Part shown: positions 24,431 to 33,286 of the stretch, piece by piece
Layout: each line of letters begins with the position of its first letter
Numbering within the stretch: the stretch's first letter is position 1
Assembly (NCBI GenBank): GCA_036521415.1
Contig: DATDHU010000154.1
Coordinates: 20,567-84,566 of the forward strand
Reading direction: 5' to 3'
DNA from: DASXMT01 sp036521415
GTDB lineage: Bacteria; Actinomycetota; Acidimicrobiia; Acidimicrobiales; RAAP-2
Length of the DNA: 64,000 bases
Notes under the pieces: generated by a model
What the model saw: only the letters and a program-made list of their open reading frames with translations
The model's database searches: none
What the model was told of the DNA's origin: nothing
Program-made: the position numbers and the translations under genes

Positions 24431-25297
24431 ATGGAAGGCATGCCCAGCGATACTGCCCTCCTAGCCGGGCGCCCGGTCCACCGGATGGGGTTCGGCGCCA
24501 TGCAGCTACCCGGACCCGGCGTGTTCGGGCCGCCGGCCGACCAGGGCCAGGCCCTCGCCGTATTGCGCCGGGGGGTCGAGGCCGGGATCGACCATATCGA
24601 CACGGCCCAGTTCTACGGACCAAACGTGGCCAATGAGCTGATTCACGAAGCTCTCTTCCCCTACCCCGAGAACCTCGTCCTGGTCTCGAAAGTCGGCGCG
24701 GTGCGCGACGAGAAACGCCAGTGGCTGCCCGCCCAGCGCCCCGAGGACCTGCGGGCGGGAGTCGAGGCCAACCTGGCCACTTTGGAGCTCGACCAAGTCC
24801 CGGTCGTCAACCTCCGGCGCCACCACGAGTCCGACGTACCGTTGGCAGAGCAACTCGACGCCATGATGACTCTTCGGGACGAGGGACTCATCGGCGCCAT
24901 CGGGCTGAGCGACGTGGCACTGGACGACTATCGGGCGGCCCGCTCCCGGACCGACGTGGCCTGCGTGCAAAACGCCTACAACCTGACCGACCGCAGCGAC
25001 CAACCGCTGTTCGACGCCTGCCGAGCGGACGCGGTGCCCTATGTACCGTTCTTCCCACTCGGGTCGGCGTTCTTTGCCGACAACCCCGTCCTCGACGCCC
25101 CAGTAGTCGAAGAGACTGCTCGCCGACTCGGTGCCACCCGAGCACAGGTGGCCCTGGCCTGGCTGCTGGACCAGGCACCGACCGTGCTGCTCATCCCGGG
25201 AACGTCGTCGCCGGCCCACCTGGAGGAAAACCTGGCCGCCGCCCACCTGGTCCTCGACGAGGCGGCCGCTGAGGCGTTGGGCAAGGCGGCGGACTGA
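24431..25297 (+). CDS. Aldo/keto reductase
   Basis: A 288-residue (alpha/beta)8 NADPH-dependent reductase. The catalytic tetrad is visible: Asp and Tyr in HIDTAQFYGPN, Lys in VLVSKVG, and His in NLRRHHES. The C-terminal VLLIPGTSSPAHLEENLAAA forms the NADPH 2'-phosphate region. ATG 24431 is used; ATG 24440 three codons later is equally possible. It lies 55 bases after the YkgJ gene on the same strand and may share its transcript. Substrate unknown. Confidence 0.92.
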   Translation: MEGMPSDTALLAGRPVHRMGFGAMQLPGPGVFGPPADQGQALAVLRRGVEAGIDHIDTAQFYGPNVANELIHEALFPYPENLVLVSKVGAVRDEKRQWLPAQRPEDLRAGVEANLATLELDQVPVVNLRRHHESDVPLAEQLDAMMTLRDEGLIGAIGLSDVALDDYRAARSRTDVACVQNAYNLTDRSDQPLFDACRADAVPYVPFFPLGSAFFADNPVLDAPVVEETARRLGATRAQVALAWLLDQAPTVLLIPGTSSPAHLEENLAAAHLVLDEAAAEALGKAAD

Positions 25298-25324
25298 ACG
25301 GCGAACCGGGATCGGCCGCGTAGA

Positions 25325-25900
25325 TCACGGCTGCGTGGCGAGCTGCACCGCAGCGACCGCTGCCTCCCGGGCGGAAGCCATGGGCTCGATGCTCCGAGCG
25401 GCCCGGCACAAGATGAAAGCACCCTCGAGCAGCGCAACCACTGCGAAGGTCAGTCGCCGGGCCCTACCCGGGTCGATCCCGGAGGCGACGAAGCGCTCGG
25501 TGCCGGAGTCGATCCAGGACTCGAATACCTCGGCCGTGGCCAACCGGAGCGGCTCGTTGGTGCTCGCCACCTCCAACGCCACCGTGGCGATGGGACAGGC
25601 GTCGGCGTAGTCGGTCGCCTCCAGCACCGCGGCCGCCCCTTCGAAAACGTCCCTGATGCTCGTCACCACGTCGGGAGCCGTGTCCCAGACTCCTTCGACC
25701 AGGTGCTGGTAGTCCAGACCCGAGCTGCGGATCACGTCGGCGGCCAGCTCGTCCTTTCCGCCGGGGAAGTGGTGGTAGAGGGAGGAGAACTGGGCACTGG
25801 CCTCCGTGAGGATCTGCTTGATGCCGGTCCCGGCGAGCCCCTGCCGCTGGAAGAGGCGTGCACCCGTCGCGACCAACCGCGCTCTCGTGTCAGTCGCCAT
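25325..25900 (-). CDS. TetR/AcrR family regulator (LmrA/YxaF-like)
   Basis: A 191-residue repressor. The HTH is at residues about 8-55 (ATGARLFQRQGLAGTGIKQILTEA, then SSLYHHFPGGKDELAADVIR), and the C-terminal domain has CPIATVALEVASTNEPLRLA, which is typical of the LmrA/YxaF-type C-domain. ATG 25898-25900 has a ribosome site (GGAGGAAAC). It diverges from the NTF2-like gene; a perfect palindrome at 25963-25974 between them is the probable operator. Confidence 0.9.
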   Translation of the reverse strand: MATDTRARLVATGARLFQRQGLAGTGIKQILTEASAQFSSLYHHFPGGKDELAADVIRSSGLDYQHLVEGVWDTAPDVVTSIRDVFEGAAAVLEATDYADACPIATVALEVASTNEPLRLATAEVFESWIDSGTERFVASGIDPGRARRLTFAVVALLEGAFILCRAARSIEPMASAREAAVAAVQLATQP

Positions 25901-25930
25901 GTTTCCTCCACCAGCCCTTATCGCAACGCT

Positions 25931-25980
25931 TTGCCTGCGTCTGTGAGTATAGCTATCGTGATTGGATCGATCCATCCAAT
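25931..25980 (+). promoter_or_regulatory. Promoter and TetR operator for the NTF2-like gene
   Basis: TTGCCT (25931-25936), 17 bp, TATCGT (25954-25959). A perfect 12-bp palindrome TGGATCGATCCA (25963-25974) sits inside wider arms ATTGGAT (25961-25967) and ATCCAAT (25974-25980), covering the expected transcription start. It fits repression by the divergent TetR. Confidence 0.65.
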
Positions 25981-26000
25981 CGATCTCCCCAGGAGGCGCG

Positions 26001-26432
26001 ATGTACAAGTCAGCCGTACGATGGATGATCCGCAGGAACGTCCGGGCCCTCCGGGCCGGCGATCCGGGCCCACTGCTCGCCGGCTACTCCGACGACGCCG
26101 TGCTCGTCTTCCCCGGCGAGAGCTCGTGGAGTGGCGAGCACCGCGGCAAAGCGGCCATAGAAGCATTTCTCCGTCGTTTCCTTGAAAACGGCCTGGTCGG
26201 AGAAACCGAGGACATCCTGGTCAACGGTCCTCCGTGGCGGACCACTATCTGCGTCCTGTTCTTGGTCAACGCCACCGACGCGGCCGGCACGGTCGTGTAC
26301 GAGAACCGCGCCGTGCTGTTCGTCCGGGCCGTGTGGGGCAGGATCGTCTACCAAGAGGACTTCGAGAACACCCATAAGGTCGAAGCCTTCGAGGCATTCC
26401 TGGCCCGCGGGCAAACGGCCGGCCGGACCTGA
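26001..26432 (+). CDS. Nuclear transport factor 2-like (SnoaL-type) protein
   Basis: A 143-residue cone-shaped alpha+beta fold. Seen: NVRALRAGDPGPLLAGYSDDAVLVFPG at the N-terminus, HRGKAAIEAFLRRFLENG, and RIVYQEDFENTHKVEAFEAFL at the C-terminus, the usual SnoaL/NTF2 blocks. ATG 26001 is preceded by a perfect AGGAGG. Probable small-molecule binding or isomerase role. Regulated by the divergent TetR through the palindrome at 25963. Confidence 0.82.
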   Translation: MYKSAVRWMIRRNVRALRAGDPGPLLAGYSDDAVLVFPGESSWSGEHRGKAAIEAFLRRFLENGLVGETEDILVNGPPWRTTICVLFLVNATDAAGTVVYENRAVLFVRAVWGRIVYQEDFENTHKVEAFEAFLARGQTAGRT

Positions 26433-26542
26433 GGGCCCTTCGGGTCCGTAGTCCGGAGGTCGAGGTCGAGCGGGGCCCGGCGCCCTCAAGCCGGGTCGAC
26501 CGGCATGTACCAGGGGCCGCCGACCGCGGGCCCAGGGGACTT

Positions 26543-27362
26543 CTAATCGAGCGCCATTGCCGCGTGCAGGGCGATGCCCGTCGTCATAGCCGCCTCGTCG
26601 AGCACCATCCGGCTGGAGTGGTTGGGGGCCGGGTGAGCCACCCCACGCGGCGCCCCGCCGAGGAAGGCCATCGACCCGGGGACCCGTTGCAGCACGTAGG
26701 ACCAGTCTCCGGCGCCCGTGACCGGGTTCGGCATGCGAGCGACCCCGGCTTCGCCGATGAACTGGGCGGCGACCCGCAGGGTCCGTTCGGTGGCGGCCTC
26801 GTCGTTGACCGTGACCGGATAGTTGCACCCGAGCCAGGCCACGTCGGCTGTACATCCATCGGCCTGGGCCACATGCCCGGCCACCCGCCCCAGCCCAGCC
26901 ACGACGAGATCCCTCGACCGGTCCGATACGGCCCGGACCGTGCCGTTGCACACCGCCGTCTCGGGGATGACGTCGAAGGCCGTTCCGGCATGAATCTCGG
27001 TCACGGTGAGCACGGCGGGATCGAAGACAGGCACGCGCCACGTCACCATCGACTGGAGGGCGGTGACGATCTCACAGGCCACGGGAACCGGGTCGGTCGC
27101 GTCGTGTGGCATCGATGCGTGCCCTCCGGCACCTCGCACCGTGATGCGGAACTCGTCGGCCGATACCAGCAGCGTCCCGACCCGGGTGAACACCATGCCC
27201 GTCGGGAGCAAGGGTGAGGTGAATGGCGAAGGCCCGGTCGATGCTCCCGTAGTCCTGGAGCAGACCCTCGTCGAGCATCAACTTGGCGCCGCGCTGGAAC
27301 ATGAACACGACCTTGCGGGTCTCCCCAGGGTACGGACCGGCGGTCGGCATCGCTACGATCAA
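26543..27362 (-). pseudogene. M20 family amidohydrolase, 5'-truncated and frameshifted
   Basis: The 26543-27211 frame encodes the dimerisation and C-terminal catalytic parts (ADEFRITVRGAGGHASMPH, TVTEIHAGTAFDVIPE, PAPNHSSRM). The preceding piece is in another frame (RKVVFMFQRGAKLMLDEGLLQ, RAFAIHLTLAP, 27205-27320 region); a one-base excess in a CCC run near 27208-27212 separates them. The first about 100 residues of an M20 enzyme, including the N-terminal metal ligands, are absent: the reading runs into the promoter of the divergent DAC gene. So this is a 5'-deleted remnant rather than one sequencing error. Confidence 0.78.
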
Positions 27363-27366
27363 CGCT

Positions 27367-28344
27367 GTGCCTGTGCCCGGTCCGATCGGCGAGCCCGGTG
27401 TCGCTCGGCTACGGCGGCTTGCCGAGGAGCTCGAGGAAAGCGGACTGCAACCCGACGGGCCCGAGGGGTTCCCGGCGATCCTCGTGGAAGAGATCGATTA
27501 CGCACTCCGTCCGCCCGTCCACGAGCGGCGGGTGGTCAGCAGCGGCACGATCCTCGATCCCCGGTCCGATCCGGCCACCTGGGCATCGGGGACGCAGCTC
27601 GACATCAGCCGCCAGGCGCTGAACCAACAGCCCCTCACGGCGGCCCGCCGCTTCGCCGACGGGCTCTCGAGCTGGCTCCTGCGCCGACCGGACGGCATCA
27701 CCGAGTGGATGGTCCTCGATCGCCCCGCCGGATCGGAACGGGACCTCGTCGTACTGGCCGGCGTGCTCGAGGCCACCATCGTGCAGCGGCACCCGGCAGG
27801 ATCGGTGCGGGTCGTCGGAGAATTCGGTGTGCTCCGCTGGGAGGGCTTCAGTTGGCACCACGAGCCGCCGGTCGCCAGTTGGATCGACGGGATCACAGCC
27901 AGTGAGGTTCACGGCGATCCCAGAGTTCTCGAGGCCATGCTCGAGTTCGCCGTGCACGACCTGGGCTCGCTCGGCATCGGGTCCTTGCTCATCTATCGGC
28001 CCCAAGCCCAGCCCGGTCCACCGGTCGAGGAACGACTCCCGATACCGCCGCCCCTTCGGATCCGCTGGGCCGCCCACCTCGCGCCGCTCCGCCACGCCCT
28101 GGCCCAGATCGACGGTGCCGCCATCTTCGACGCGCTGGGCGTGCTGCGCCGGCTCGGCGTGCGCTTGGTGCCCAGCACGACGGCCGAAGCGACGGTGGAG
28201 CCGTTCGGCGGCACTCGCCACACCTCCGGCCGTCGCTACAGCCATGACGACCCGTTGGCCACCGTGATCGCGGTGAGCGAAGACGGCCCGGTCTCGGTGC
28301 TCCGCAACGGCGAGGTGCTCGGCCGCTCGCGCAACGGTCAGTGA
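27367..28344 (+). CDS. DisA_N/DAC-domain protein, putative diadenylate cyclase
   Basis: A 325-residue protein whose C-terminal half matches the diadenylate cyclase domain that makes c-di-AMP from two ATP: LGIGSLLIYRP (core strand), AQIDGAAIFDALG with the DGA motif (about residue 250), and GGTRHTSGRR in the place of the RHR motif, followed by ATVIAVSEDGPVSVLRNG. The third motif residue is Thr instead of Arg. The N-terminal half (about 1-190) is not recognised and there is no membrane helix and no DisA DNA-binding domain. GTG 27367 lies 7 bases after TACGAT (27354-27359), so a leaderless mRNA is likely. Confidence 0.75.
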   Translation: MPVPGPIGEPGVARLRRLAEELEESGLQPDGPEGFPAILVEEIDYALRPPVHERRVVSSGTILDPRSDPATWASGTQLDISRQALNQQPLTAARRFADGLSSWLLRRPDGITEWMVLDRPAGSERDLVVLAGVLEATIVQRHPAGSVRVVGEFGVLRWEGFSWHHEPPVASWIDGITASEVHGDPRVLEAMLEFAVHDLGSLGIGSLLIYRPQAQPGPPVEERLPIPPPLRIRWAAHLAPLRHALAQIDGAAIFDALGVLRRLGVRLVPSTTAEATVEPFGGTRHTSGRRYSHDDPLATVIAVSEDGPVSVLRNGEVLGRSRNGQ

Positions 28345-28473
28345 CCGCACGGGCGAGCTGCGTGACACCATCCGAACCGTGCCGTTCACGCCGGGCAGAC
28401 CGGTTTCGCGACGGCGCGAGGCTCTCCCGTTCCGCCTGGGCATCGGGCCCGGCCTCGGAGTACCTTTCAGTCC

Positions 28474-28866
28474 GTGGCTGACTCCTCCGGCTCGCCCCAG
28501 ACAAGCGGCTCCTGGGCCACCAGGGGCGATCCTGCCGCGGTGGCCGCAGCGCTGAAGGAGGCCGGCCGGGCCCTCGGGGGGAAGGTCTCAGCCGAGCGCA
28601 ACAACCTGATCGACATGACGTTCGGGTCACGGACCGGCTATCGCCTCTTGGGCACGATCGCATCGGTCCGCAGGAGACCGGTGATCCTACGGGTGTCGGT
28701 CGATGTCGCGTCCACCGATGTGGCGATGGTCACGGTCACGGCACTCAACGACCCTGGCCGCTACGCCGTCCAGGTGTCGTCGTTCTCGAGCCGCCAGTTC
28801 GCAAAAGCATGTTCCCGGCTCTTGAACGGCCTTCGGGAGGCCGCCCCTCCCATGGACCGGGTCTGA
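28474..28866 (+). CDS. Small conserved-looking protein of unknown function
   Basis: A 130-residue protein starting at GTG 28474. The predicted secondary structure alternates one long helix (DPAAVAAALKEAGRALGG), four beta strands (TGYRLLGTIASV, PVILRVSVDVA, VAMVTVTAL, YAVQVSSF) and a final helix, an alpha-beta layout. It ends 4 bases before the nucleosidase-like gene and is probably co-transcribed with it. I recognise no family. Confidence 0.6.
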   Translation: MADSSGSPQTSGSWATRGDPAAVAAALKEAGRALGGKVSAERNNLIDMTFGSRTGYRLLGTIASVRRRPVILRVSVDVASTDVAMVTVTALNDPGRYAVQVSSFSSRQFAKACSRLLNGLREAAPPMDRV

Positions 28867-28870
28867 GCCC

Positions 28871-29599
28871 GTGCCGCCCCGCCACGTCGTCGTCCTGGCG
28901 CCCATGCCGCTCGAGATGGAGGCCGTCGTAGCCGCCTTCGGGCTCAGCCCCACGAGCGACGAACTGGGCGCACCGGCTGACGGCCGCGTCGGCACCTCGG
29001 CCGTAACCGCTCTCCACATCGGCATGGGACCCTCCTCGACACGAGCGGCGATGTCCCGGTTGTTCGATACGGCCGATCCTGACCGGGTGCCGGTCGATCA
29101 CGTGATCATCGCCGGCATCTGCGGCGGTCTCGACCCCGATCTCGGCGTCGGCACCCTCGTGAATCCGGAGTTGGTCATCGACCACACGAGCGGGGCCTCC
29201 TACCGCCATGACCCACCGGGGGACGCACCGCGGGCGGGGAAGCTCGTCACCACCGAGGGGGTGAGCTTCGACCGCCAACTGAGCCTGCAGTTCTTCCAGG
29301 AGGGCTGCCTCGGGGTGGACATGGAATCCTCGGCGGTGGCCGAGGTGTGCGAAGCCCACGGGTGCCCTTGGTCGGTCTACCGGTGCATCAGCGACCGGCA
29401 TTTCGACGACCTCCTCGACGAGCGGATCGTTGCGATGACCAACCCTGACGGCTCGGCCAATTTGGACGAAGTCGAACGACTCATGGCCGCCGATCCCGAG
29501 CTGGCCGGGAAGCTCGAGCGCCTGGCCCGCGACACCACGCTCGCGGCCCGGCTCGCAGCCGAAGCCGCATTTCGGGGGTGCGTTGCCCTCGACGGCTGA
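28871..29599 (+). CDS. Nucleoside phosphorylase/nucleosidase family protein (MTAN-like)
   Basis: A 242-residue protein of the PNP/UDP fold. Seen: VLAPMPLEMEAV at the N-terminus, HIGMGPSST, VIIAGICGGLDPDLGVGTLV, and GVDMESSAVAEVCEAHG, which holds the substrate-contacting Met-Glu and matches the MTA/SAH nucleosidase pattern (MExxA). A C-terminal helical extension is unusual. The start is a GTG four bases after the preceding gene. Substrate may be a nucleoside or a related adduct; the neighbouring DAC protein hints at nucleotide metabolism but does not prove it. Confidence 0.78.
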   Translation: MPPRHVVVLAPMPLEMEAVVAAFGLSPTSDELGAPADGRVGTSAVTALHIGMGPSSTRAAMSRLFDTADPDRVPVDHVIIAGICGGLDPDLGVGTLVNPELVIDHTSGASYRHDPPGDAPRAGKLVTTEGVSFDRQLSLQFFQEGCLGVDMESSAVAEVCEAHGCPWSVYRCISDRHFDDLLDERIVAMTNPDGSANLDEVERLMAADPELAGKLERLARDTTLAARLAAEAAFRGCVALDG

Positions 29600-29810
29600 C
29601 AGGACCGTTGCCCTCGGAGTCGAGTGGTGTCGGCATCGTGCCCGACTGAGGACATCGACAACCCGACAATAGAAGGTCGGCATCGACGCGCTGGCGCTGT
29701 CACCGTTTGGACATGGATCTGCGCGGGTATCTTCTGATTTGTCACATTCCCGTTGCCTTCGGGGGACCGAATGCACTACAACGGATTCGACGGCAATCGG
29801 ATCGGGGGGC

Positions 29811-31046
29811 ATGAAAATGGTCGGAAAAGGTGTGGGCCTGACGGGTGGACGCGCCGTGGTGAAACGGGGACGCGCAGTGGCAACGCTCGGGCTGGTCGGC
29901 GGGCTGCTTGGATCGGTGGTGGGTGTCGGAATCAGCGGTCTTTCGGCGTCGGCGGCCTCGACCCCGTCCGTGTCGGTGAAGACATTCACCAACAACTTCT
30001 CCGCTATGAAGAGCCTGACGTCCTTGACCAAGTCGGGCAAGGGCAAGGTGGCCGTCATTCTCCCCGACACCGTTTCGTCGGCCCGTTATACGCAATTCGA
30101 CGCCCCGTACCTGACCAAGGCGCTCCAAACCGCCGGGCTGCCGACGTCCCAGTTCAGCGTGCAGAACGCCCAGGGGAGCGACACGACGCAGCTGACCGAC
30201 GCGCAGTCGGCCGTCGCCGGAGGCGCCAGCGTCCTCGTCGTGGACCCGCTCGATTCGGGTGTCGGCGCATCGATCGAGACGTACGCCAAGAGCCACGGCG
30301 TGGCGGTGGTCGACTACGACCGACTCACCCTCGGGGGGAGCCGCCAGTACTACGTGAGCTTCAACAATGTGAACGTGGGCACCCTGTTGGGGAAGGGGAT
30401 GGTCAGCTGCGTTACCGCCTGGAAAGTCTCCAAGCCGAACGTCGCCGTTATGGTCGGCTCGCCCACCGACAACAACGCCACACTGTTTGCCCAGGGCTAC
30501 AACGCGGTGATGAATCCGAAGTTCAAGTCTGGCGCATGGACATTAGCGGTACGGCCCGCCGGGACGTGGGACCCGCCCACTGCCGAGACGGAGTTCCAGC
30601 AGGCGCTTACGGCCCACCCGGGCATGAACGCCGTGCTCGTCCCCAATGACGACAACGCCGCCCCGATCATCACCTACCTGAAGACGCTGAACATTCCGGC
30701 CAACAAGTTCCCGGTGACGGGGCAGGATGCCAGCACAGTGGGATTGCAGAACGTCATCTCGGGGTACCAATGTGGCACTGTGTACAAGCCGATCTACCTC
30801 GAGGCCCAGGCCGCTGCCGCTCTTGCCCTCTACCTGCGAGCGGGTAAGACCCCGCCCAGTGGACTCGTGAACGGTTCGACCACGGACACGCAGTCGAACA
30901 CCAAGGTCCCGTCCTCGTTGCTGACGCCTCAGTGGGTGACTCCGACCAACGTGGAGTCCACGGTTGTGAAGGACAACTTCGTCACGGCGAGCGCGATCTG
31001 CACGGGAGCCTTTGCCGCTGACTGCACCAAGTACGGCATCAAGTAG
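29811..31046 (+). CDS. Sugar ABC transporter substrate-binding protein (xylose/ribose type)
   Basis: A 411-residue secreted binding protein. A signal peptide (about 1-40; AVATLGLVGGLLGSVVGVGIS then SASAAS) leads into a periplasmic-binding fold of the RbsB/XylF class: KVAVILPDTVSSARYTQFD, ASVLVVDPLDSGV, VAVVDYDRLT, PVTGQDASTVGLQNVISGYQCGTVYKP, the last being typical for XylF-like proteins. ATG 29811 follows a GGGGGG stretch. It is the first gene of a three-gene importer operon; spacing to the ATPase gene is 18 bases. The 211 bases upstream contain no gene. Confidence 0.88.
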   Translation: MKMVGKGVGLTGGRAVVKRGRAVATLGLVGGLLGSVVGVGISGLSASAASTPSVSVKTFTNNFSAMKSLTSLTKSGKGKVAVILPDTVSSARYTQFDAPYLTKALQTAGLPTSQFSVQNAQGSDTTQLTDAQSAVAGGASVLVVDPLDSGVGASIETYAKSHGVAVVDYDRLTLGGSRQYYVSFNNVNVGTLLGKGMVSCVTAWKVSKPNVAVMVGSPTDNNATLFAQGYNAVMNPKFKSGAWTLAVRPAGTWDPPTAETEFQQALTAHPGMNAVLVPNDDNAAPIITYLKTLNIPANKFPVTGQDASTVGLQNVISGYQCGTVYKPIYLEAQAAAALALYLRAGKTPPSGLVNGSTTDTQSNTKVPSSLLTPQWVTPTNVESTVVKDNFVTASAICTGAFAADCTKYGIK

Positions 31047-31064
31047 GGGTCTGCGGCGGCCGCA

Positions 31065-31907
31065 GTGGTGACCGACGTCGTAGGCACGGGTAGCCCGACA
31101 GAGTACGCGCATGATGAAGGCTCCCTGCTGAGCTTGCGCGGCATCTCTAAGAGCTTCGGTGCGGTCCAGGCCCTCCGGGACGTCAACTTCGATGTGGCGC
31201 CGGGAAAGGTCACGGCTCTCGTCGGCGACAATGGTGCCGGCAAATCCACGCTGATCAAGACGATCTCGGGGATCTGGCAGCCCAGTGGAGGCGAGATCTT
31301 CTGGAAGGGCAAACCGGCCAACGTCCGGACGCCTCGAGATGCGGATGCACTGGGGATCGCCACCGTCTACCAGGACCTAGCGCTGTGCGACAACCTGGAT
31401 ATCGTCCAGAACATGTACCTCGGGCACGAGGAGCTTCGATTCGGCCTGCTGGACGAGAACAAGATGGAGATCACCGCCCGCCAGGTCCTCACCGACCTGT
31501 CGGTCACCACGGTGCAGTCGATCCGCCAACCGGTGGGGTCGCTCTCGGGCGGCCAGCGGCAGGCCGTGGCTGTGGCCCGGGCCGTGATGCGCGACGCACA
31601 ACTGGTCGTCATGGACGAGCCAACTGCGGCGCTCGGCGTGTCGCAGACCGCCCAGGTCCTCGACCTGATCAAAAGGCTGGCGGCCCGGGAGATCGCTGTC
31701 CTGGTGATCTCGCACAACCTGAACGACGTGTTCGCGGTGGCCGATCGGATAGCGGTGCTCCGGCTCGGGCACCTGGTGAGCAGTGGGCCCGTCGAGGACT
31801 ATGACACCCAGAGCACGGTCGAGTTGATCACGACGGGGAGGCTGGATCGCAGCGCGGCCAACTCGGGAGACGGCAACAGGCCTCCTAGCAGCGACTCGGA
31901 GGGGTGA
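31065..31907 (+). CDS. Sugar ABC transporter ATP-binding protein (single nucleotide-binding domain)
   Basis: A 280-residue ATPase: Walker A GDNGAGKST (about residue 55), YQDLALCDNLDI Q-loop region, signature LSGGQRQ, Walker B VVMDEPTAAL and the switch His in VISHNL. Proteins of the RbsA/XylG class often carry two such domains in one chain of about 500 residues; this one has one. GTG 31065 is the start. It sits between the binding protein and the permease genes, only 4 bases before the permease ATG. Confidence 0.92.
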   Translation: MVTDVVGTGSPTEYAHDEGSLLSLRGISKSFGAVQALRDVNFDVAPGKVTALVGDNGAGKSTLIKTISGIWQPSGGEIFWKGKPANVRTPRDADALGIATVYQDLALCDNLDIVQNMYLGHEELRFGLLDENKMEITARQVLTDLSVTTVQSIRQPVGSLSGGQRQAVAVARAVMRDAQLVVMDEPTAALGVSQTAQVLDLIKRLAAREIAVLVISHNLNDVFAVADRIAVLRLGHLVSSGPVEDYDTQSTVELITTGRLDRSAANSGDGNRPPSSDSEG

Positions 31908-31911
31908 GACG

Positions 31912-33237
31912 ATGACAACAACGCCCAAGACCCCCTCTGCCACCGAACCGTCCGACGACATCGACGCTGACGCAGCCGCCCCGGCCGATCCCGGGCACCT
32001 CGGGGGCATCCCCATGCCCGAGGCGCTGCCCGACTCGACCTTCGGCCAGTACGCCGCCGCCTGGGCCAAGCGCATCCGGTACGGCGAGAGCGGCGTCCTC
32101 CCCGTCGTGGCCGGACTCATCGTCCTGGTGGTGATCTTTCAGGTCCAGGACTCGATCTTCCTTTCGGCCGGCAACATCACCAACCTGCTCATCCAGGGGA
32201 CGGTCTTCATCCTCCTCGGAATGGCCGAGGTCTGGGTGCTGGTCCTCGGCGAGATCGACCTCTCGGTCGGGTTTGTCGCCGGCATCGGGGCGGTGATCAC
32301 CGCCATCCTCGTCGCACCACCAAACAACCTGCCCTGGTGGGCGGCCATCATCCTCGGGCTGTTGGCGACCTCCGCCATCGGCGCGCTCCAAGGGCTCCTG
32401 GTCATCAAGATCGGATTGCCCTCCTTCGTGGTCACCCTGGCCGGCCTGCTCGGCTGGGAGGGAGTCCTCATCTACCTGGTCAACGGGCATGGCACCGGCG
32501 GCACCATCACCATTGCAAACAACGTCATCCTCGACCTGGTGAACGGCAACCTCAGCCCCGCGGCGGGATGGATCGTCATGGTGGCATCCGTCGCCGTCTT
32601 CGCCGTGTTCACCATCTTCCGGGACCGGCGGCGTCATGCCAGTGGCCTCGTGGCGCCCCCGTTGGCCATCACCATTCTCAAAGTGGCCGTGATGGCTGCA
32701 GCCGGGGTGGCCCTCGTCCTCATCTGCAATACCAACCGGAGCAAGTTCGCCGTCCTCAGCGGTGTGCCCTATGCCGTGATCATCGTGGCCGCCTTCGTGG
32801 TCGCCTGGACGTTCTTGCTGACCCGCACGCGCTTCGGCCGCTACATGTACGCCATCGGCGGGAACGCCGAGGCGGCCCGGCGAGGCGGCGTGAGCCTCGG
32901 GTGGAACCGCTTCTGGGCCTTTACCCTCACCGGCCTGACGGCCGGCGCAGCCGGGATCCTCTATGCCTCGAGGCTCGGTTCGATCTCCAACAACATCGAC
33001 GGGGGCACCCTGGTGCTCTATGCGGTGGCCGCTGCAGTGATCGGCGGCACGAGCCTGTTCGGCGGTCGGGGCAAGATGGTGCATGCCCTCCTCGGGGGCC
33101 TCGTCATCGCCACCATCTACAACGGCCTCGGGCTGCTCGGCATCAGCGCAGCCACGCAGTTCATGGTGACGGCATTGGTGCTCCTCGCCGCGGTGGCCAT
33201 CGACGCTCTCGCCCGCCGCGGCCGCGCCGCCCGCTGA
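31912..33237 (+). CDS. Sugar ABC transporter permease (XylH/RbsC family)
   Basis: A 441-residue inner membrane protein with about ten to eleven helices. Seen: IQGTVFILLGMAEVWVLVLGEIDLSVGFVAGIGAV and the conserved TRFGRYMYAIGGNAEAARRGGVS loop that contacts the ATPase, then AVIGGTSLFGGRGKMVHALLGGL. Together with the two genes upstream it makes a complete importer for a pentose- or related sugar. A 60-residue cytoplasmic N-terminus is longer than usual. It is followed by a hairpin at 33250-33280. Confidence 0.92.
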   Translation: MTTTPKTPSATEPSDDIDADAAAPADPGHLGGIPMPEALPDSTFGQYAAAWAKRIRYGESGVLPVVAGLIVLVVIFQVQDSIFLSAGNITNLLIQGTVFILLGMAEVWVLVLGEIDLSVGFVAGIGAVITAILVAPPNNLPWWAAIILGLLATSAIGALQGLLVIKIGLPSFVVTLAGLLGWEGVLIYLVNGHGTGGTITIANNVILDLVNGNLSPAAGWIVMVASVAVFAVFTIFRDRRRHASGLVAPPLAITILKVAVMAAAGVALVLICNTNRSKFAVLSGVPYAVIIVAAFVVAWTFLLTRTRFGRYMYAIGGNAEAARRGGVSLGWNRFWAFTLTGLTAGAAGILYASRLGSISNNIDGGTLVLYAVAAAVIGGTSLFGGRGKMVHALLGGLVIATIYNGLGLLGISAATQFMVTALVLLAAVAIDALARRGRAAR

Positions 33238-33249
33238 GCCAGAGGCCGA

Positions 33250-33280
33250 CCCGGCTCACACCGAATCGGACCGAGCCGGG
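33250..33280. terminator. Perfect 8-bp inverted repeat between convergent genes
   Basis: CCCGGCTC (33250-33257) pairs with GAGCCGGG (33273-33280) across a 15-base loop. It lies between the importer permease stop (33237) and the convergent CmcJ-like gene stop (33287), where a bidirectional terminator is expected. No U-run follows, as is common in high-GC actinobacteria. Confidence 0.45.
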
Positions 33281-33286
33281 CCTGGG

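Noticed and set aside
26432..26543. Rho-independent terminator between convergent genes
   Set aside because: GGCCC-TTCG-GGTCC has a mismatch and no U-run; the region is simply GC-rich.
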